From Candidatus Staskawiczbacteria bacterium (GTDB taxonomy: Bacteria > Patescibacteriota > Minisyncoccia > Minisyncoccales > Staskawiczbacteraceae): 9,826 bases of DNA. The DNA is taken from contig CAIWKF010000011.1 in NCBI GenBank assembly GCA_903913175.1, positions 1-9,826 on the forward strand, in the 5' to 3' direction. The translations under genes were made by a program, and so were the position numbers. The notes under the pieces were generated by a model. The model did not search any database and had not been told where the DNA came from. It worked only from the letters and a program-made list of their open reading frames with translations. Shown here piece after piece: positions 5,633-9,826 of the stretch (its first letter is position 1; each line of letters begins with the position of its first letter).

Positions 5633-5652
5633 CCTGCCTGCCGGCAGGCAGG
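5633..5652. repeat. 20-bp perfect GC-rich palindrome after the ABC-F gene
   Basis: CCTGCCTGCC is followed immediately by its reverse complement. It lies 8 bp beyond the TAG stop of the ABC-F gene and has no T-run after it, so it is not a standard terminator. From memory, palindromes of this CTGCCTGCCGGCAGGCAG type are widely dispersed in Patescibacteria genomes and, when translated, give LPAGRQA peptides; this was not checked here. Confidence 0.8.
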
Positions 5653-5660
5653 CAATAAAA

Positions 5661-7118
5661 CTACAAACTTCCAAGATCCAATGTTTGGTCAATACGAATT
5701 TGTTCTACAAAGTCTGGGACATGGCTAACCAAAATCATAGCTCCTTCAAATTCATTTATTGCTGTCGCAATAACAGGAATGTGCCTAAAGTTTATGTGAT
5801 TAGTTGGTTCATCTAAAATTAAAAGACCTGGTTTTTCTTGAGCAATTATAGCAAAAGCTACAAGACCCTTTTGCCCTTCAGACAAAGACCCAATTTTAAC
5901 TTTAAGCAAATCTGAATCAATTAAAAAACCTGCAGCAAAAGCGCGCAAGCCCTGTTCTGTGGCACGCTCTCCCATAGCTTTACTTAATGCAGCATAAATA
6001 GTGGAATTAAAATCTAGAGTTGAAAAATCTTGCCTATAATAGCCAATTTTAATGCCTTGTTTTACATGTTCACCTTTTGCATGCCCAGAGGCTAGTTTTT
6101 CTAAAAGTGTGGTTTTACCAATTCCGTTTGGCCCAATTAAAAGTAGCCGTTCTTTTTTAGTTAAGCTAATGTTTATTTTTCTTGTAACTGGTTTATGGGC
6201 GCGCATTATAGAAACTGAATCAAGTTTTAAAATTTCTCCACCAGAATCATCTTGGCATAAAATTTTAAAATTTCTAATTGTACGGTCCTCTTGGCGTACT
6301 TCTACAATATTTTCTTCAAGTTCCTCAATCTTTTTTTTCATTTTTGAAGCCACATCCCTTAGATGCCCTCCTTTTTGTGCAAAAAAATTAGCTTGTTCTT
6401 TTCTGTTTGAAATATCTTTTTCAATTCTAGCATTTTTCATTCTTTCTCTTTCAAGTCTAGTTTCAATTTCTCGCAAAACATCTTTATAATTTCCTGTGTA
6501 TTGTTCAACTTTATGTGAAAAAATATCCAAATACAAAACACCTTGTGTAAATGAATTTAAAAAATCTGCATCATGAGAAATTACAATACAAGTTTTTTTA
6601 TATTCTTGCAAAAATTTTGTTAAATGTAAAATTCCTGCTTTATCTAAATTATTAGTTGGCTCGTCCAATAACAGCAAATCTGGATCTTGTATTAAAGCAG
6701 AAGCCAAAAGCAGTCTAGCTTGTTGGCCACCAGACAAGGTTTTAACAATTTTATCTGAAGCTACAGTTAAATTAGTTATTTTTAAAAACTTTTCAATTTT
6801 AACATCAATGTTATATACTTTTTCTTCAAAGCAATTTTCAAAAAATTCTTTTATAGTTAAATCTAAGTCTTCGCGTGGAATTACTTGTTTAGCTTCAGCA
6901 ATTGAAAGGTTGTTTGCAATGTTAATGGCGCCACTTTCTGGCAAAGAACTACCAGTAATTAATTTAAAAATTGTACTTTTACCAGCACCATTTTGCCCCA
7001 TTAAAGCAATTTTAGACCCTCTTCGTAAAGAAAAATCTGCCTCATTTAAAATGGGTTTAGTGGCCTGCCACTCAAAAGACACCTTATTAAATTTTACAAT
7101 TATCTCATCATTTGCCAT
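5661..7118 (-). CDS. ABC-F family ATPase (ribosome-associated type), short and divergent
   Basis: Two ABC domains lie in one chain without membrane segments, as in the ABC-F translation factors that bind the ribosomal E site. Domain 1 has Walker A GQNGAGKS (41-48), signature LSGGQ (128-132), Walker B LLLLDEP (148-154) and the switch histidine in ISHD. A charged helical linker (about 212-280) follows. Domain 2 has Walker A GPNGIGKTT (329-337), signature LSEGQ (412-416), Walker B LLILDEP (432-438) and SHVPDF. At 485 residues it is shorter than EttA or Uup, and there is no arm insertion in domain 1. Domain 2 is less canonical: the D-loop reads TNHINF instead of TNHLD, and the conserved Arg after the signature is missing. 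The stop is TAG. The start at 7118 is supported by a -10 element placed for a leaderless message. Whether it is a housekeeping factor or a drug-protection type cannot be told from sequence alone. Confidence 0.9.
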   Translation of the reverse strand: MANDEIIVKFNKVSFEWQATKPILNEADFSLRRGSKIALMGQNGAGKSTIFKLITGSSLPESGAINIANNLSIAEAKQVIPREDLDLTIKEFFENCFEEKVYNIDVKIEKFLKITNLTVASDKIVKTLSGGQQARLLLASALIQDPDLLLLDEPTNNLDKAGILHLTKFLQEYKKTCIVISHDADFLNSFTQGVLYLDIFSHKVEQYTGNYKDVLREIETRLERERMKNARIEKDISNRKEQANFFAQKGGHLRDVASKMKKKIEELEENIVEVRQEDRTIRNFKILCQDDSGGEILKLDSVSIMRAHKPVTRKINISLTKKERLLLIGPNGIGKTTLLEKLASGHAKGEHVKQGIKIGYYRQDFSTLDFNSTIYAALSKAMGERATEQGLRAFAAGFLIDSDLLKVKIGSLSEGQKGLVAFAIIAQEKPGLLILDEPTNHINFRHIPVIATAINEFEGAMILVSHVPDFVEQIRIDQTLDLGSL

Positions 7119-7124
7119 AAAAAC

Positions 7125-7133
7125 ATTCTACCA
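7125..7133 (-). promoter_or_regulatory. Extended -10 promoter of the ABC-F gene, leaderless geometry
   Basis: TGG-TAGAAT on the minus strand (-10 hexamer 7125-7130) puts +1 exactly at 7118, the A of the ATG. A -35 at normal spacing is poor (TGGCTA, 7148-7153), as often seen with extended -10 promoters. Confidence 0.5.
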
Positions 7134-7191
7134 TAGTTTTCACAAAATAGCCATTTCAAGCAATCTGTGCAAAGCAACAAATTTTACGCGG

Positions 7192-7262
7192 CTGCGGGAC
7201 TTGGACTCGAACCAAGATAACATCCTCCAGAGGGATGTGTCCTACCATTAGACGATCCCGCA
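7192..7262 (-). tRNA. tRNA-Gln, anticodon CTG
   Basis: The 71-nt sequence folds as a full cloverleaf: acceptor TGCGGGA/TCCCGCA (7 perfect pairs), T8, D arm GTCT/GGAC with GG in the loop, anticodon stem CATCC/GGATG with loop CTCTGGA (anticodon CTG), a 4-nt variable loop, and T arm CTTGG/CCAAG with loop TTCGAGT. U1-A72 and discriminator G73 are typical of bacterial tRNA-Gln. The 3' CCA is not encoded (GCCG follows), so it must be added by tRNA nucleotidyltransferase. It starts 4 nt after the ftsX stop and is probably cut out of the prfB-ftsEX transcript, although a TAAAAT box 6 nt upstream could be its own -10. Confidence 0.94.
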
Positions 7263-7266
7263 ATAA

Positions 7267-8178
7267 TTATTTTAGGTATTTTCTAACTGCAAGCCAGCTA
7301 GTAAAAGACCCTAAAACAATACCAAAAGCAAACTGCATCAAAATTAAAGTCCAAATATTATTTAAAAAATAATTAAATGAATTAAAACCTGCTAAAACAA
7401 TTTCAATTTTACTAGATAAAAAATAAAACAATATTACTGAAATTAAGAAAGAAATTATAAAAGCAGTTAATCCATAAAAAATGCCTTGTATAATAAAAGG
7501 CCCCCTAACAAACCAATCTGGTGAACCCACCATGCGCATAGTGTTTATTTCATCTTTTGAAGTATCAACAGCTAATTTTATTGTATTAAAAACAATTAAA
7601 ATAGCTACAAAAATAAATAACAAGGCTATGGCCAAACCATATTTGTTTATATTTGAAGTTATTGAATAAACTTTTTCAATTGTATCTTTTTTTTGTGAAA
7701 AATCAACACTATCAATTAGTTTAGCAAAATCAGAGGTTTGTAAAATATTAGAAATATTTTCATATTCTGCTGGAGTTCCATTTGTTTTTATATTTAAAGA
7801 AGGAGAAAAAGGGTTACTTCCAACCTCATTTAAAGCTTGTAATAAAACAATATTATCTTTATGCTTTTCTGTAAAAATTTTTAAGGCATCTTCTTTAGAA
7901 ACATAACGAATATCTTTTATATTTGGAGAAGTTGCTAAAATTTGGTCTTTTACTGATAAAATATCCTCTGCCGCCACATCTTCTTTAAAATAAGCAATAA
8001 TATCAATTTTATCTTGAATTTGTGTAATTAGGTAATTAGACATTCCTTGAAATAAAAAAACGCCAGTTGCTAGCAAAATAACAACAATTAAAACAAAAAC
8101 TGCTGCTAAAGATAGTCCTTTATTTCTATTAAAATCTGTAAAAGCAAATTTAAATATTCTTTTGAAATTAGTTAGCAT
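7267..8178 (-). CDS. ftsX: Cell division protein FtsX
   Basis: FtsX is the membrane half of the FtsEX complex, which couples ATP hydrolysis by FtsE to activation of peptidoglycan hydrolases outside the cell. The 303 residues show the family topology: a short cytoplasmic N-terminus, a first membrane helix (about 21-43), an extracytoplasmic domain (about 45-178) and three further helices (about 181-201, 231-255 and 275-297). Between helices 2 and 3 lies the conserved cytoplasmic coupling segment with EINTMRMVGSPDWFVRGPF (210-228). The length is normal. The gene starts 22 bp after the ftsE stop with no clear ribosome binding site and ends in TAA 4 bp before the tRNA. Its place directly after ftsE makes the assignment secure. 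Confidence 0.94.
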   Translation of the reverse strand: MLTNFKRIFKFAFTDFNRNKGLSLAAVFVLIVVILLATGVFLFQGMSNYLITQIQDKIDIIAYFKEDVAAEDILSVKDQILATSPNIKDIRYVSKEDALKIFTEKHKDNIVLLQALNEVGSNPFSPSLNIKTNGTPAEYENISNILQTSDFAKLIDSVDFSQKKDTIEKVYSITSNINKYGLAIALLFIFVAILIVFNTIKLAVDTSKDEINTMRMVGSPDWFVRGPFIIQGIFYGLTAFIISFLISVILFYFLSSKIEIVLAGFNSFNYFLNNIWTLILMQFAFGIVLGSFTSWLAVRKYLK

Positions 8179-8200
8179 ATTTTTTGATTAAAATTAAGAA

Positions 8201-8884
8201 TTAAATTATAAAATTGCCATTTTCTTCATCTCTTATTAATTTTCCATTATCTAGTGTAATAACTCTTTTACCTAATTTATTAATTATTTCTCTATCATGT
8301 GTAGCCAAAATAATAGTTTTACCAAGCTTATTCATTTTTTCTAAAAGAGAAATAACTTCATAGCTATTATAAGGATCTAAATTTCCTGTAGGCTCGTCGG
8401 CAATTATAACCTCGGGGTTATTTACCAAGGCCCTAGCCACGGCCAGCCTTTGTTGTTCTCCTCCTGAAAGCTCTCTTGGAAATTTACCAGTCATTTCATG
8501 CAAACCAATGGCTTCTAAAATGTTTGGCACTTCAATGGCAATTTCTTTGTCTTCCTTTCCTTCAACTGCCATAATATATGCCACATTTTCATAAACAGTT
8601 TTATTTGATAAAAGCTTATAATCTTGATAAACAGTACCTATTCTTCTTCTTAATTCCTGAATTTTTACTGGTGTTGTATGTGCAATATTTTTTTCATTAA
8701 AGTATATTTCTCCAGAAGTTGGGGCTTCAATTCCTAAAATTAATTTTAATAAAGTTGTTTTACCTGCTCCAGATTTTCCAACAATAGAAACAAATTCTCC
8801 ATTCTTTATTTCTAAAGAAATATTTTGCAAAACAATTGCACCACTTGGTTGGTAAATTTTTGTAATATTATCAAACTTGATCAT
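8201..8884 (-). CDS. ftsE: Cell division ATP-binding protein FtsE
   Basis: FtsE is the cytoplasmic ATPase of the FtsEX division complex. All ABC motifs are intact in 227 residues: Walker A GKSGAGKT (36-43), Q-loop Q87, signature LSGGEQQR (139-146), Walker B VIIADEP (159-165), D-loop GNLD and switch histidine in LATHD. The sequence resembles the LolD/MacB/FtsE group; the adjacent ftsX and the upstream prfB decide for FtsE. The ATG at 8884 lies 8 bp after the prfB stop with only A/T bases in between, so translational coupling or SD-independent initiation is likely. Confidence 0.94.
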   Translation of the reverse strand: MIKFDNITKIYQPSGAIVLQNISLEIKNGEFVSIVGKSGAGKTTLLKLILGIEAPTSGEIYFNEKNIAHTTPVKIQELRRRIGTVYQDYKLLSNKTVYENVAYIMAVEGKEDKEIAIEVPNILEAIGLHEMTGKFPRELSGGEQQRLAVARALVNNPEVIIADEPTGNLDPYNSYEVISLLEKMNKLGKTIILATHDREIINKLGKRVITLDNGKLIRDEENGNFII

Positions 8885-8892
8885 TTTTATAA

Positions 8893-9826
8893 TTATTTTA
8901 TTTTTATTTCTGCCTCAATAAATTCATCTAAATCACCATTTAAAACTTTGTCAGGATCTTTACTTTCAACTTCTGTTCTTAGATCCTTAACCATTTTATA
9001 TGGGTGAAGTATATAACTTCTAATTTGATTGCCAAATTCTGCAGAGACCCCCCCGCCCTTACGGGACGAGGCTCGCCCAGACATTTGGGCAGCTTTTATT
9101 TCTTTTATTTTTTGATCTTTTTCTTGCTCGCGTAATTGAAAAAGTTTTGACCGTAAAATTTTCATGGCATTTTCTTTATTCTTTCCTTGCATTCTTTCTG
9201 TTTGAGAGGTTACCACAATTCCTGTTAATAGGTGCGTAATCCTTATAGCAGACTCAGTTTTATTTACATACTGACCCCCTGGCCCACCAGCTTTAAATGT
9301 ATCTATTCTTATGTCTTCTGATTTAATTTCTATATCTTCATCACCATCAATAATTTCTGGATAAACATTTACAAGAGCAAATGCAGTATGCCTTAATTTT
9401 TGTGCAGAAAATGGTGAAATTCTTACCAATCTATGGACTCCAGATTCATTTTTTAAAAATCCAAAAGCATATTTACCTTTAATTTCCAAAATTACAGATT
9501 TTGTACCAATTCTTCCGTCTGGGCCTCCACCCTCACCAAATGATTGATGCAAAACTAAAAAGCCAAATCCATGTGTCGCACAATACTTTTCATACATTCT
9601 TAAAATCATTGTTGTAAAATCTTGAGCATCAACCCCGCCTGCTCCAGAAAAAATTTCTAAAATTGCATTATTTTTATCGTATTTTTTAGAAAGAAAAACT
9701 TTAAATTCTTGCTTTTTAATTTCTTTTTCTAATTCTTTTAATTTTTTATCTATTTCTTCAATAAGGTTTTCGCCAGCCAACTTATGCAAATCATTTAATT
9801 CTTTGATTTCTTTTTCTAAAAAATAA
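8893..9826 (-). CDS. prfB: Peptide chain release factor 2 (5' end cut off by the window)
   Basis: RF2 recognises UAA and UGA stop codons and triggers release of the finished protein. The visible 310 residues hold the coiled N-terminal helices, the EIFSGAGGVDAQDF block, the SPF stop-codon recognition tripeptide (9409-9417, diagnostic of RF2 against PAT/PxT of RF1), the catalytic GGQ in AGGPGGQYVNKTESA (9271-9279), and the C-terminal FGNQIRSYILHPYKMVKDLRT block. The frame stays open to the right edge, so some tens of N-terminal residues are missing, including the region where many prfB genes carry a programmed +1 frameshift. Between the GGQ domain and the last block it is about 12 residues longer than E. 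coli RF2, because of a GC-rich insert encoding MSGRASSRKGGG. It heads the prfB-ftsE-ftsX set. Confidence 0.95.
   Translation of the reverse strand, partial: YFLEKEIKELNDLHKLAGENLIEEIDKKLKELEKEIKKQEFKVFLSKKYDKNNAILEIFSGAGGVDAQDFTTMILRMYEKYCATHGFGFLVLHQSFGEGGGPDGRIGTKSVILEIKGKYAFGFLKNESGVHRLVRISPFSAQKLRHTAFALVNVYPEIIDGDEDIEIKSEDIRIDTFKAGGPGGQYVNKTESAIRITHLLTGIVVTSQTERMQGKNKENAMKILRSKLFQLREQEKDQKIKEIKAAQMSGRASSRKGGGVSAEFGNQIRSYILHPYKMVKDLRTEVESKDPDKVLNGDLDEFIEAEIKIK
9049..9090. repeat. GC-rich palindromic element inserted in frame in prfB
   Basis: Nested inverted repeats (CCC-ttac-GGG at 9056-9065, CGAG-g-CTCG at 9067-9075, GCCCA-gacatt-TGGGC at 9075-9090) and a run of seven C (9048-9054) stand out in an AT-rich gene. 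The core CGAGGCTCGCC (9067-9077) is shared with the rhuM element at 957-967. It encodes roughly MSGRASSRKGGG in a linker of RF2. Confidence 0.65.

Noticed and set aside
5625..5816. Plus-strand frame beginning MSHLPAGRQA
   Set aside because: The LPAGRQA peptide comes from the 20-bp palindrome and the remainder is antisense to the ABC-F gene.
6808..7251. Plus-strand frame of 147 codons ending in RDLDSNQDNILQ
   Set aside because: The end is the antisense of the tRNA-Gln, a classic false peptide, and the rest mirrors the ABC-F gene.
9787..9789. TTG at 9789 as the start of prfB
   Set aside because: The frame continues upstream to the window edge with RF2-like helix residues, so the true start lies outside.
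8893..9826. Programmed frameshift of prfB
   Set aside because: The site would be in the missing N-terminal part; the visible frame is continuous and gives no evidence either way.

Overview
The window is about 30% GC with tightly packed genes, almost all on the minus strand. The native genes lack clear Shine-Dalgarno sites. Obg is short, and the ABC-F and P-type ATPase proteins are divergent. Small GC-rich palindromes sit between and inside genes. Together these suggest a Candidate Phyla Radiation (Patescibacteria, Parcubacteria-like) genome; this is inference, with no marker-gene proof. No frame needs UGA as a sense codon and an RF2 gene is present, so the standard bacterial code applies, not the UGA-glycine code of Gracilibacteria and Absconditabacteria.

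In minus-strand transcription order (high to low coordinates): a 5'-truncated prfB (RF2), ftsE, ftsX and a tRNA-Gln(CTG) form one close-packed set (9826-7192). An ABC-F ATPase (7118-5661) follows with its own extended -10 promoter placed exactly for leaderless transcription. Then comes a segment of about 850 bp (4732-5606) unlike the rest, a P-type cation ATPase (4698-2164), obg (2142-1165, again with a leaderless promoter geometry), an intrinsic terminator, and a rhuM-family gene that runs off the left edge (1021-1). Known roles are translation termination (RF2), division-linked control of peptidoglycan hydrolysis (FtsEX), ribosome-associated functions (ABC-F, Obg), ion transport (P-type ATPase) and glutamine decoding. 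The order prfB-ftsE-ftsX is an old conserved bacterial neighbourhood.

The most unusual part is 4732-5606. Two identical 23-bp direct repeats bracket one gene of about 55% GC. It has a perfect TTGACA-N17-TATAAT promoter, a Shine-Dalgarno site, a 201-codon orphan reading frame (one membrane segment, a basic charged helix, a tryptophan-rich C-terminal domain) and a strong intrinsic terminator. The reading frame is packed with stable stem-loops, two of which have GAAA tetraloops in the mRNA. It looks like a self-contained inserted expression cassette.

The second notable pattern is small GC-rich palindromes inside conserved genes. One sits in prfB between the GGQ domain and the last conserved motif, and one in the N-terminus of rhuM. 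They share the core CGAGGCTCGCC but are read in different frames, resembling the protein-inserted palindromic elements described in Rickettsia.
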